Source of the DNA: Pseudomonadota bacterium | Lineage (GTDB): Bacteria; Pseudomonadota; Gammaproteobacteria; Acidiferrobacterales; UBA6901 | Direction of reading: 5' to 3' | Assembly: GCA_021785515.1 (NCBI GenBank) | Contig: JAJYEX010000001.1 | Coordinates: 578,196 to 642,195 of the forward strand | Length of the DNA: 64,000 nt | Shown here: in pieces, positions 31,328-40,847 of the stretch | Layout: every line of letters starts with the position of its first letter | How positions within the stretch are numbered: the stretch's first letter is position 1 | Notes under the pieces: generated by a model | What the model was told of the DNA's origin: nothing | Database searches by the model: none | The model's input: only the letters and a program-made list of their open reading frames with translations | Program-made: the position numbers and the translations under genes

Positions 31328-31770
31328 CACGCACAACGAGAGAAACACGCCGTTCGCCACGATTCATACAGCCGGCGGATCAATCGTTCCTCGCTCACCG
31401 GAACTTAGATACCGGGCCCTTCGGAACTCGTTTTTTGTGGGATTTTTCGTGGTGCTTGGTCATGACGAGTTTGACTTGCACGGCAACAGTTGTCGAACGC
31501 GACCGATCAATTTCCGATGCATAGGTATAGATATGCGTAGATCGGAGTAATTGCGAATTTCTATTTCCTGCTTTGGTTTGCGCCCCCTAATATTTGGCGC
31601 GCATCCGATGAAACGCCTGCCGGTGACGTATCTTTGTGACCTCCGTATTGCCTGCCTTGGCAAGGCGCCGCTGCGTTCGATTCTACGGATGAGGGTGTGT
31701 GGCGCGATATGCGACATCGTGTTTTTTTGCAGCGCTTTGACGCTGAGCGGCAACGAGGGGACCTAGCTAA

Positions 31771-33450
31771 GTGGACAAGCTGACCATTTTGCTTCCGGCA
31801 TTGCCATTGCTCTCGGCCGTATTGGTCGCGCTGCTGTCCGGTGGATCGCACCGCCGCGTGGCGCGGACAAGCATCATCCTCTCCGCGCTCACACTGCTGC
31901 TTGCGGTTTCTGCTCTTGCACTGTATCTCCGTGATGCTCGGCCGATGCAGGTGTCTTTTGGCGGCGACTGGGGCAGCCTGTATCTCGATCCGCTCTCCTG
32001 CATTATGGCGCTAGCGGTGGCCGGCATCAGTCTAGTGGTACACGTATATTCCGCCCGGTACATGGCGGAGGAGTCTGGCTACGCGCGCTTTTATGTGCTG
32101 TTGGACCTTATGGCCGCTGCGATCTTGCTGATGGTTACCGCCGGCGATTTAATCACCCTGCTGGTGGCGTGGCATTTGATCGGCGTGCTGCTGTATTTTC
32201 TGCTCAGCCACGACACTCGGCGTGCCGCCACGCAGCGGTACGCGTTCTGGACATTTTTCACCTACCGCCTCGGCGACCTGCCGCTGATTTTCGCCGCTGT
32301 GCTGCTTTATCACGCCTATGGCACGCTTTCGCTTCCGTTGTTGTTTGAACACATAACCGCCACCCCGGATGTGCATGCCGTTTTCGGCATGCCGCTGATG
32401 ACCATGGTTGGCCTGCTGATCGTTCTTTCCGCATTTGCGCGATCGGCACAGTTTCCACTGCACACGTGGCTGCCCTACACCATGGAAGGGCCAACACCGG
32501 TTTCGGCGCTGATGCATGCCGGCATCGTCAACGCGGGCGGATTCATTATCAATCGCTTTGCGCCGGTGTTTGTGAATGCGGGCGATGTGTTGCATTTGGT
32601 GTTTGCGGTCGGCCTGGTTACGGCCATTCTTGGTTCAGTGTTGATGCTAACGCAGAACGACATCAAGAAATCTCTGGGCTATTCCACCATGGGGCAGATG
32701 GGTTTCATGTTCGTCGAATGCGGCGTCGGCGCGTTTTCTTTGGCGATTTACCACCTGATCGCGCATGGCCTGTTTAAAGGCACACTGTTCCTCGGTGCCG
32801 GTGATGTGATCGGCGACGCGCGTAAGGACGATGGCGTACCGCACGACGACGTTTACACATTCCTGGTGGAACGCCGGCCGGTGGCGTCGCGTTTACCGTG
32901 GGTGGTGGCGGCGGCCATCACCGTAGTGGTACCTCTGGCAGTTTTGGGTGTGTCCCACTGGCTTGTAGGTGGCAATTTTGTCGGCCAGCAAGGGGCTATT
33001 ATTCTGCTGTTCTTTGGCTGGGTCACAGGCGCACAACTGCTCTTTGCGACCTACCGGCTGCGAGCGGAGAGCCCCTGGCGGGTCATGACCATGATCATTC
33101 TGTCACTGGTCGTCGTGGTGGCCGGCTACACGGTAATCGAGCACGCCTTCGATCTGTTTCTTTATGCAAATCGCACGCTCCGCGAGCACATCTACGCTGC
33201 AGCCAGCATTCCGATCGCCACCTTCGAGTCTTTGGTTGCGATTCTTACCGTTGCGATCGTGGTTGGCTGGCTTGCCGTCTATTACACCAACGCCAGCGGC
33301 GACCACGGCAATGATCGCCCCTCCGCGCTGCGTCTGGCATTCTACTCTTTGATTTCGCGAGAGTTTTATGTCGCAGACGTCTATGCCTGGCTAACACAGA
33401 TGGTACTCGGACTGTCGGAACGGCTAAACGTCTGGTCGAGGTGGGTGTGA
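31771..33450 (+). CDS. dabB: DAB inorganic carbon accumulation system, NuoL-like membrane subunit DabB
   Basis: Proton-conducting-membrane-transporter motifs (HTWLPYTMEGPTPVSALMHAGIVNAGGFIINRF, LGYSTMGQMGFMFVECGVGAF); adjacent dabA; GTG start. Confidence 0.9.
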   Translation: MDKLTILLPALPLLSAVLVALLSGGSHRRVARTSIILSALTLLLAVSALALYLRDARPMQVSFGGDWGSLYLDPLSCIMALAVAGISLVVHVYSARYMAEESGYARFYVLLDLMAAAILLMVTAGDLITLLVAWHLIGVLLYFLLSHDTRRAATQRYAFWTFFTYRLGDLPLIFAAVLLYHAYGTLSLPLLFEHITATPDVHAVFGMPLMTMVGLLIVLSAFARSAQFPLHTWLPYTMEGPTPVSALMHAGIVNAGGFIINRFAPVFVNAGDVLHLVFAVGLVTAILGSVLMLTQNDIKKSLGYSTMGQMGFMFVECGVGAFSLAIYHLIAHGLFKGTLFLGAGDVIGDARKDDGVPHDDVYTFLVERRPVASRLPWVVAAAITVVVPLAVLGVSHWLVGGNFVGQQGAIILLFFGWVTGAQLLFATYRLRAESPWRVMTMIILSLVVVVAGYTVIEHAFDLFLYANRTLREHIYAAASIPIATFESLVAILTVAIVVGWLAVYYTNASGDHGNDRPSALRLAFYSLISREFYVADVYAWLTQMVLGLSERLNVWSRWV

Positions 33451-34187
33451 TGTGGGTGCTTGTCGCGCTGTTTCTGCCTCTGTTCCCGCTGAGCGTGGTG
33501 CAGAACATGTTGCTTGCGAGAATACCCAGGCCGCTTGCGCGCAGCGCATTGCTGTTGCTTTTGCCACAAGTCGGGGTCACGCTGCTGCATACACTGCATC
33601 CGCCGATTCCTGGCTTTCTCGTCACTTGGGCGCTGCTGAGCTCCGCCTTCTATGCGCTGCGGTTGCTCACCGTACGTGATTTGGAGCTGTGGTCAGGCCT
33701 GTTCGTCAGCTCTGCGCTAGCGCTGACGTGGGGTGTGGCCGCCCGGGGAGCGGACGTGACGACGCTGCGGCTGTTTGCGTTTTGGTTTAGCCTGCCAGCA
33801 ACGCTGCTGGTTCTGCTAACCGCCTCGCTCGCACGACGCATGGGGGCGGCATACGCTGGCCTGTTTACAGGCCTTGCCCAGAGTCAGCCACGGTTGGCCG
33901 GCGTACTCACCCTCGTCGTGCTGAGCATCATTGCCACACCGCCCTTTCCCGGTTTTTTTGCCCTGCTCGATATTTTACATGGATTTGGCGGCGCGGCTGC
34001 GCTCAGCGTACTCGGCGTCTGGTTGATCTGGGGATGGGCGGCTACCCGAGTATTGCAGGGCTTTAATTCCAGCAACGGCCGCGAAATCTCTGGCGGCGAT
34101 CTGGGAATGAGCAGCGTGGTGGGCTATGCCGTCACCCTTGTGGTTTTTGCGGCGGCTGGTTTTCTGTTCACTCGAGGCGGCCTATGA
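33450..34187 (+). CDS. NuoM/N-like truncated antiporter-fold membrane protein inside the DAB operon
   Basis: About 245 aa, highly hydrophobic; TPPFPGFFALLDILHGF resembles the PPxxGFxxK segment of complex I antiporter subunits; TGATG overlap with dabB, ATGA overlap with dabA. Confidence 0.7.
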   Translation: MWVLVALFLPLFPLSVVQNMLLARIPRPLARSALLLLLPQVGVTLLHTLHPPIPGFLVTWALLSSAFYALRLLTVRDLELWSGLFVSSALALTWGVAARGADVTTLRLFAFWFSLPATLLVLLTASLARRMGAAYAGLFTGLAQSQPRLAGVLTLVVLSIIATPPFPGFFALLDILHGFGGAAALSVLGVWLIWGWAATRVLQGFNSSNGREISGGDLGMSSVVGYAVTLVVFAAAGFLFTRGGL

Positions 34188-37100
34188 GTCTCACGCTCGG
34201 ACGTCGGTTGCGGATCCGCGCGATGGTGCACGTGGCTGGGGAACCAATCCCTTTTCTGTGGCCAATGCGCACCTTTATTCATCACAATCCGCTCTACGGT
34301 CTTGAGCACCTGCCTTTTGCGGAGGCAGTGCGGCAAGGCAGACGCTTATTTCACGCACGAGGTTTTTTGCCGCGCGCTCTGTATCAGCGTTACCTCGCTC
34401 AGGGAACGGTGGATGTGGACACACTCGCGCAACAGGTTCGATGCTTTCTCGCTGGTGCGCCCGCACTCGAGGGCATAAATCTGCATAAGCTGCTGATGAC
34501 GCTACTTACCGAGACCTCAGCAGCTGTCACCGCACGCGTTACCTTGGCGGAGGCTGGCGACATTCACGCCGCACTCACCGGCGCAGCTTTGCCGGCCTGC
34601 GCTGTCGACCAGGCTGCGCTGGCTGCGCAGGTCAAGACCGCGCTGCCGTTTGATTGTCCGGTTTACGTTGGCGTCGACGAACTGTTCGGTACGGATATCG
34701 GAACAACCCTGGACGAGCTGGTCGTAAAGAGCTGTCTCGACTTTTTTGACGAAGGCCAGTCTGTGTGGCAGATGCCAGGTCGCGAGCATGGCCTGTTTGC
34801 GGCCTGGAGCGCGCTAGCGCGTCGTAACCTGAGGCTGTTTATTCGGGGGTTGCACATTCAGCGAATCCTTGCGCAGGGCGACACACCGGAAGGTATCATC
34901 AGTTACGTGATGGGCGAGCTGCGCGTGCCTGAAGAGGCCTGGGTGGAGTATTTTGAGCGTTCTTTGGCCCGCCTGCATGGCTGGGCAGGATTCATTCAAT
35001 GGCGTTCGGGCGCGAAACATTATCACTGGGGGCAACGCTATCCCGCTGATCTGGTCGACTATCTCGCCATACGTCTGGTTTTAGGATTGGCACTGCTGCG
35101 GGAGCACGCTACACGTCTGAAGGCACCAGGCGACGCCGAATCGCTCGCACGCTTTATCGACGAGCGCCCTGCGGAGGCCTATTTGCGCCGCGAATATTAC
35201 GGCAAATACGTACTGCCGGAAATGGCACGCGTTGTCGGGGATACCATCGCAAGCGGACGGAGGGCACGCATTGAGCGGCTGTTGCCCACGTACCTTGCGC
35301 GCAAACGCGCGGACGAGGCAAATCGCCAAGCTGCGGCGCTGCGCGGGCTTGCCGACCGTGCCGGGCTTGGCGTTGCTCTGTCGCACCTAACGCCCGATGA
35401 ACTTGGAATCTTGCTGGCGACATTATCCCGTTTTGAGCACGCCGAGGGCCCAATGTGGCTGGCAGCACAGGAAGCGCATTATCTGAAACAGCTGGCGGGT
35501 GGACTGGATCTGAACTTGTCGGCGCCGCGAGCAAAGCGGCCGTTTGCACAGCTTTTGTTCTGTATCGACGTACGCTCTGAACGCATCCGCCGGCATCTGG
35601 AACGGATTGGCGACTACCAGACCTTTGGTATTGCCGGTTTCTTTGGCATTCCGGTTGGCTTTATCGGCCTGGACAAGGGCAGTGAAACCGATCTTTGTCC
35701 GGTAGTAGTCACTCCCAAAAATCTGGTACTTGAGCTCGCCATAGCGCGCAACCCGGAAGACCAGGCGTTTGTTTCAGTGCTCGAGCACGTTTTTCATGAT
35801 CTTAAGGCCTCGGTGCTGTCGCCCTACATTACCGTCGAAGCGATCGGCTTGCTGTTTGGGCTGGACATGTTTGGCAAGACGCTTGCGCCACTTGCCTACA
35901 ACCGCTGGCGCAGCCGGCTTCATCCGGAGAAGCCGGACAGCCGGCTGTTGCTGGACAAGATCACGCGCGAGCAGGCCGATTCAGTCATACGCGCCTTGCA
36001 GCGGGCCATGATCGTTAAGGCGCTGGGCAGCGAGCTCGGCATTGAACGCGAAGCGATTACCGATGAAATGATCCGCGAGCTGCGCGAGACCGCGCTCGAC
36101 CATCAGGCAACGGCCACCGGCTTTGCGCAGCGCTTCAAGTTGAGCGCCGATGCGGAACGCCACTTCATCGAGCGCCTGCGCTCGGCCTACCGCATCAATC
36201 GGCACTACACGCAACTTCAGCTCGAACGACTGGGCCGGATCGGCTTCACGCTCGACGAGCAGGTGAACTTCGTCGCTCAGGCGTTGCGTTCCATCGGTCT
36301 GATTGCCGGCTTCTCGCGCTTCGTGCTGCTGGCGGGTCACGGCAGCACCACCGAAAACAACCCTTACGAATCGGCCCTTGACTGCGGCGCCTGCGGCGGC
36401 AATCACGGCATCATCAGCGCCCGGGTACTTGCTCAGATCGCAAACAAGCCGTTGGTGCGCGAGCGTCTACGTAACCAGGGAATCGACATTCCCGACGACG
36501 CATGGTTCGTGCCGGCGTTTCACAATACCACCACCGACGAGCTGCGGCTATGCGATCTCGATCTGCTGCCTGCGAGTCATTTGGTCTACATGGAGCGTCT
36601 GAGTAACGGGCTGCAGGCCGCCGCGCATCTGTGCGCCGCAGAACGCATGCCCGCCCTGGATTACCGCGACTTCAACGCCGATTCGATGAGCGCCTACCGT
36701 ACCGCGCGGCGCAACTCGCTGGACTGGTCTCAGGTCCGACCTGAATGGGGCTTGTCACGCAACGCTGCCTTTATTATCGGCCGCCGCCAGCTCACTCAAG
36801 CGCTGGATCTCAACGGCCGGGCATTCCTGCATTCCTATGATTACCGTTGCGACCTTCGAGGGCGTTTGCTGGAAACCATTTTGAGCGGTCCGCTTGTTGT
36901 CGGTCAGTGGATCAACATGGAACATTACTTTTCGGCTGTGGACAATGCGCACTACGGCAGCGGAAGCAAGGTCTACCACAACATCGCCGGCCGCTTTGGC
37001 GTCATGACCGGAAATCTGTCTGACCTGCGTACCGGTCTGCCAGCGCAAACTGTGCTCAAGAACGGTGTTCCCTACCACGAGCCGCTGCGGCTGATCACGG

Positions 37101-37303
37101 TGATCGAGGCACCGTTTGGTCACGCCCAACGCGCCATCGACAGCGTCGCAAACGTGCGCAACCTGGTCCACAACGGCTGGGTACGTATGGCGATCGCCGA
37201 TCCGGATACGCAAATTCTGCACGTTTTTGAAGACGGTGCATGGCAACCGCGCATTCTTTCTGTTGCAGGCGACCAAGGCGCAATCCAGGAGCTCAGGATA
37301 TGA
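34184..37303 (+). CDS. dabA: DabA (DUF2309), zinc-dependent beta-CA-like subunit
   Basis: CIDVRSERIRRHLE and GHGSTTENNPYESALDCGACGGNHG zinc/catalytic motifs. Confidence 0.93.
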   Translation: MSLTLGRRLRIRAMVHVAGEPIPFLWPMRTFIHHNPLYGLEHLPFAEAVRQGRRLFHARGFLPRALYQRYLAQGTVDVDTLAQQVRCFLAGAPALEGINLHKLLMTLLTETSAAVTARVTLAEAGDIHAALTGAALPACAVDQAALAAQVKTALPFDCPVYVGVDELFGTDIGTTLDELVVKSCLDFFDEGQSVWQMPGREHGLFAAWSALARRNLRLFIRGLHIQRILAQGDTPEGIISYVMGELRVPEEAWVEYFERSLARLHGWAGFIQWRSGAKHYHWGQRYPADLVDYLAIRLVLGLALLREHATRLKAPGDAESLARFIDERPAEAYLRREYYGKYVLPEMARVVGDTIASGRRARIERLLPTYLARKRADEANRQAAALRGLADRAGLGVALSHLTPDELGILLATLSRFEHAEGPMWLAAQEAHYLKQLAGGLDLNLSAPRAKRPFAQLLFCIDVRSERIRRHLERIGDYQTFGIAGFFGIPVGFIGLDKGSETDLCPVVVTPKNLVLELAIARNPEDQAFVSVLEHVFHDLKASVLSPYITVEAIGLLFGLDMFGKTLAPLAYNRWRSRLHPEKPDSRLLLDKITREQADSVIRALQRAMIVKALGSELGIEREAITDEMIRELRETALDHQATATGFAQRFKLSADAERHFIERLRSAYRINRHYTQLQLERLGRIGFTLDEQVNFVAQALRSIGLIAGFSRFVLLAGHGSTTENNPYESALDCGACGGNHGIISARVLAQIANKPLVRERLRNQGIDIPDDAWFVPAFHNTTTDELRLCDLDLLPASHLVYMERLSNGLQAAAHLCAAERMPALDYRDFNADSMSAYRTARRNSLDWSQVRPEWGLSRNAAFIIGRRQLTQALDLNGRAFLHSYDYRCDLRGRLLETILSGPLVVGQWINMEHYFSAVDNAHYGSGSKVYHNIAGRFGVMTGNLSDLRTGLPAQTVLKNGVPYHEPLRLITVIEAPFGHAQRAIDSVANVRNLVHNGWVRMAIADPDTQILHVFEDGAWQPRILSVAGDQGAIQELRI

Positions 37304-37635
37304 ACGATCTGAAACTTAGTCCATTCAAGAAACTTGAGATTATTCTCGAAGGCGCTCATAAAGAGTTTGCCGCCGATCTTCTTGACCGTGCAGGCGTCAG
37401 CGGCTACACGATCGTGAATAACCTGTCCGGCAAGGGGCGGCATGGCTTCCATGAAGGCCATCTGATGTTCAACGAGGACGCCGTGTTGATCATGATCATC
37501 GTGGCCGTACCTGAAGAGCTGGTGGAACCGATTCTCGAGGGTTTTGCGCCGTTTTTCGACAGGCACACCGGTGTCGTGTTTATTTCAGACATTCGGGTAA
37601 GCCGTCCAGTCAAATTCCGCAGCCGCGAAGGCTAA
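37300..37635 (+). CDS. PII-like nitrogen-regulator-fold protein associated with DAB
   Basis: ferredoxin-like/PII pattern (KLEIILEGAHKEFAADLLDRAGVSGYTIVNNLSGKGRHGFHEGHLMFNEDAVLIMIIVAVPEE); ATGA overlap with dabA. Confidence 0.8.
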   Translation: MNDLKLSPFKKLEIILEGAHKEFAADLLDRAGVSGYTIVNNLSGKGRHGFHEGHLMFNEDAVLIMIIVAVPEELVEPILEGFAPFFDRHTGVVFISDIRVSRPVKFRSREG

Positions 37636-37790
37636 TTCGGGCGCTTCCGTCAGGCCACTCAGATATGACCCTGCTCGGCACCCTACAAGCCGTCATCATC
37701 GTCGATTTTGACATACGTGGCGGCAGATGCTGGCTAAAACCCACGTATGGGCCGAGTGCGGCGTTCGACAATATGGAACGTAAAAACATA

Positions 37791-37812
37791 TAGATACTTG
37801 TCTATAGATTTT
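37791..37812. promoter_or_regulatory. motif TAGATACTTGT-CTATAGATTTT upstream of second cbbR
   Basis: Shared with 31298-31327. Confidence 0.5.
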
Positions 37813-37908
37813 GACTTGTTTTTAACGATTGCCGAAATACCCCGGTACGACCGACAATATAAGACTGGTTTACGCGGTATTTGCGATCGATACGATTCCG
37901 ACTGTCCT

Positions 37909-38943
37909 ATGACGAAGCAGAACCAAAAGGGTGCGCGCGTCAGTCTTGCCGGTGCGCTTGCTCGCCACACTACGCTGCGCCAACTGCAGGTCTTTGAGGC
38001 AGTGGCAAGGCTCGGCAGTTTTACGCGGGCCGCAGAGGAACTTTATCTAGCGCAACCGACGGTATCAATGCAGCTCAAAAAGCTTGCCGATACCGTGGGC
38101 ATGCCGCTTTTCGTGCAGACAGGCATTCGCATCCAGCTGACCGACACAGGCCGTGATGTCTACACGGCCTGCCAGGAAGTGTTTCGTGCGATGGCCGATC
38201 TTGAAGTGAAGGTCGCCGATCTCAAGGGGGTGAGGCGCGGCCGTCTGCGACTCGCAGTAATCACCTCCGCCAAATATCTCGCACCACACCTGCTCGGACA
38301 GTTTGGTCGTTTGCATCCTGGAATCGATTTTTCGCTCAAGGTCACAAATCGGGAACGTTTGCTGGAGCGCATCGCCAATCACGAAGATGACCTCTATGTC
38401 CTCGGCGAGCCGCCACCCGGGCTCGAAGTGGAAGCGCACCCACTGGTGCCCAACCCACTTGTGGTCATGGCGAGCCGCGATCATCCACTCGCGGGCGAAC
38501 ACAACATTTCTCTCAAGCGCCTGCTGGAGGTGCCGTTCGTCCTACGCGAATCCGGGTCCGGCACCCGTGACGCGTTGTTCCGGCTTCTTGAGGAGCATGG
38601 CCTGCAAACTCCGATAGTGCGCATGGAACTATCAAGCAACGAGTCGATCAAACAGGCGATTGTAGCCGGGTTAGGTATAACCGTGCTGTCCCTACACTCG
38701 CTTGCTTTGGAAGGAACTAACGGACCGATTGCCGTGCTGGACGCTCAGGGCTTTCCAATACAGCGCCACTGGTATCTCGCACATTCCAGGGGTCAAAAAC
38801 TTTCAGTAGTCGCGCAGACCTTCCTCGATTTCGTCCGCCAGGAAGGCCCCCATATCGCCGAGGAACTGGACCGCAAGCTTGCGGAAGTACGTGCCGCACC
38901 CGTCTCGCGCACGGAAAAGAAGTCGAACATCACCGGTCTGTGA
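37909..38943 (+). CDS. cbbR: LysR-family regulator, CbbR type (second copy)
   Basis: HTTLRQLQVFEAVARLGSFTRAAEELYLAQPTVSMQLKKLAD; LRESGSGTRDALF effector-domain motif. Confidence 0.87.
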   Translation: MTKQNQKGARVSLAGALARHTTLRQLQVFEAVARLGSFTRAAEELYLAQPTVSMQLKKLADTVGMPLFVQTGIRIQLTDTGRDVYTACQEVFRAMADLEVKVADLKGVRRGRLRLAVITSAKYLAPHLLGQFGRLHPGIDFSLKVTNRERLLERIANHEDDLYVLGEPPPGLEVEAHPLVPNPLVVMASRDHPLAGEHNISLKRLLEVPFVLRESGSGTRDALFRLLEEHGLQTPIVRMELSSNESIKQAIVAGLGITVLSLHSLALEGTNGPIAVLDAQGFPIQRHWYLAHSRGQKLSVVAQTFLDFVRQEGPHIAEELDRKLAEVRAAPVSRTEKKSNITGL

Positions 38944-39084
38944 CAGATTGGGGCAACATACAGCTCTCGCATGGTCGGGTATCGGCGCTCCGTTGGCACG
39001 GCCGTCGCGTCAGATATCGAATTTCTGTCTTAATCTTGATCGAACTCTTGACGGCCCAGTGCGCTATCTTCACTTGCGCCACCA

Positions 39085-40284
39085 CTAGGCGACTGAAGCC
39101 GGTACCTGTGTCACATGCGCAAAGTCGATACTGACACGATCTCCGGCAGCTGACCGGAACCATTGGTTGGCGAACGCGACATGGTCAGGATGATCACGGT
39201 AACTGTCGATCACGCTTTGACTGGCGAACTCTACCAGCCAGCAAAAGCGATATTTCGGCTCTTCGGACACCGCCCAACCGGTCACGACACGACGCACGCC
39301 GGGGATCCTCGCTAACACCTCGCGCCCGCGAGCCATGATGTTCTCGACCTGGGTATCCTCGATACCATTCACGTTGTAAACGATGACATGCTCCACCGGA
39401 TTGAATCGCCGCGCGGCAGCGAGTACAGCCTCAGCGCGATTGGCGCCGCCAAAGACCTGAATCATGCGCTCTACCTCGGCTTGGATAGCACCACGCACAC
39501 CGTTCATGAGGCCGGTGTAACCAGCGCGTGAATCCCTCAGCATGTTCACGCGCATGCGCCCGGCAGCTGCGTCGGCGAGTGCGGTGTAATAGTTGATCTT
39601 GGCCGTGCCATTTTCGATAAGCTTATGGTATTGATCGTCGCTAAGCCCCGTACCTCCGTGAATCACAAGCGGGATATGCAGCACCTCATTGATGCGCGCC
39701 AGACGTTCGAAATCGAGCTTTGGCGCGCCGCGCATGCGGCCGTGCACCGTACCGATGGACACCGCAAGAAAGTCGACACCGGTGCGCTCGACGTAGGCGC
39801 ACGACTCTTCTGCCGATGTATAAACCACCTTGCCAGGGTGCTTCTCGGCATCCTCACCCTCGACACCAGCCACGTAGCCCAGCTCCCCCTCGACCGGTAC
39901 ACCGCAGGCATGAGCGATCTGCACCACTGCGCACGTGGTTGTGACATTGGATTCGAATGGCACGCTTGATGCGTCCACCATCACACCGTTGCAACCGAGG
40001 TTGATGGCACGTGCAACGGATTCGGACGATGCGCCATGATCGAGATGAATGGCGACGGGCACACTGGCGCGCCGCGCTGCGGCGGCGGTCGCCGCCATCG
40101 TGAGCTCGAAGTCGTAGTATTCGAAGTGCGACTCGGCGAGTGACAGGATTACCGGTGCGCACCGCGCTTCGGCACCGGCGACAATCGCTTCCAGGAAATC
40201 CAGGGACACCAGGTCGAATGCGCCTACCGCATAGCGCTCCCGGAAGGTGTGGCCCAGCATGTCCTTCATATCAACCAGCGGCAT
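39085..40284 (-). CDS. class II fructose-bisphosphate aldolase fused to C-terminal Dabb (stress-responsive A/B barrel) domain
   Basis: N-terminal FBA-II (HLDHGASSESVARAINLGCNGVMVDASSVPF, PLVIHGGTGLSDDQYHKLIENGTAKINYYT); C-terminal VEHVIVYNVNG...RIPGVRRVVTGWAVSEEPKYRFCWLVEFASQSVIDSYRDHPDHVAFANQWF. Confidence 0.88.
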   Translation of the reverse strand: MPLVDMKDMLGHTFRERYAVGAFDLVSLDFLEAIVAGAEARCAPVILSLAESHFEYYDFELTMAATAAAARRASVPVAIHLDHGASSESVARAINLGCNGVMVDASSVPFESNVTTTCAVVQIAHACGVPVEGELGYVAGVEGEDAEKHPGKVVYTSAEESCAYVERTGVDFLAVSIGTVHGRMRGAPKLDFERLARINEVLHIPLVIHGGTGLSDDQYHKLIENGTAKINYYTALADAAAGRMRVNMLRDSRAGYTGLMNGVRGAIQAEVERMIQVFGGANRAEAVLAAARRFNPVEHVIVYNVNGIEDTQVENIMARGREVLARIPGVRRVVTGWAVSEEPKYRFCWLVEFASQSVIDSYRDHPDHVAFANQWFRSAAGDRVSIDFAHVTQVPASVA

Positions 40285-40317
40285 TGGGGCTTACCGGTTC
40301 GATGCAAAAAGCGTTGG

Positions 40318-40617
40318 TCAGTCGCTATCGTCCAGCGCGGCATCCCAGCCAAGGGCTCGGGCGCGCGCAATCGCCTCATTGTGGATGCGCGCGTGGCGCT
40401 CGGACAGGTCGGGCGGCAGACGGCTTGGGAGATGGGCATACTTCTCCCATTCCGTCGAGATCTTGTCATATAACACCTGCATCTGGGCTGGCGTCCAGCC
40501 CTTGCAGGTTTCGGTTTCCGGGATTACGCCGAACACCCAGGCATCTTTCACGATCTGCCCGAGGTGCGTCATGCCACCATACTGGTCGTCAAACAAGCCT
40601 GGGTAGAGATGATTCAT
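40318..40617 (-). CDS. hypothetical protein upstream of the aldolase
   Basis: 99 aa, co-directional, 33 bp upstream of aldolase. Confidence 0.65.
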   Translation of the reverse strand: MNHLYPGLFDDQYGGMTHLGQIVKDAWVFGVIPETETCKGWTPAQMQVLYDKISTEWEKYAHLPSRLPPDLSERHARIHNEAIARARALGWDAALDDSD

Positions 40618-40847
40618 AGTATGGCCGATATTATCCCGGATACCCGTCGCAAGTTAAGTGGCATTGATCTCAAGAGCGACCGCTACCGGTCCAAACACCG
40701 GCCGCTTCAAGCGCTTGCGGACTTTGCCGCTTATAATCGTCCTCTTGGCTTACTTGCCGGTGAGCGCCCCAGCGGCAATTGTGGTTGTGAGTGTAATGTT
40801 GCGGGCGCTGGTTTGTTCACGACGCGCAGACCGGAGCAGCAGTGCGA

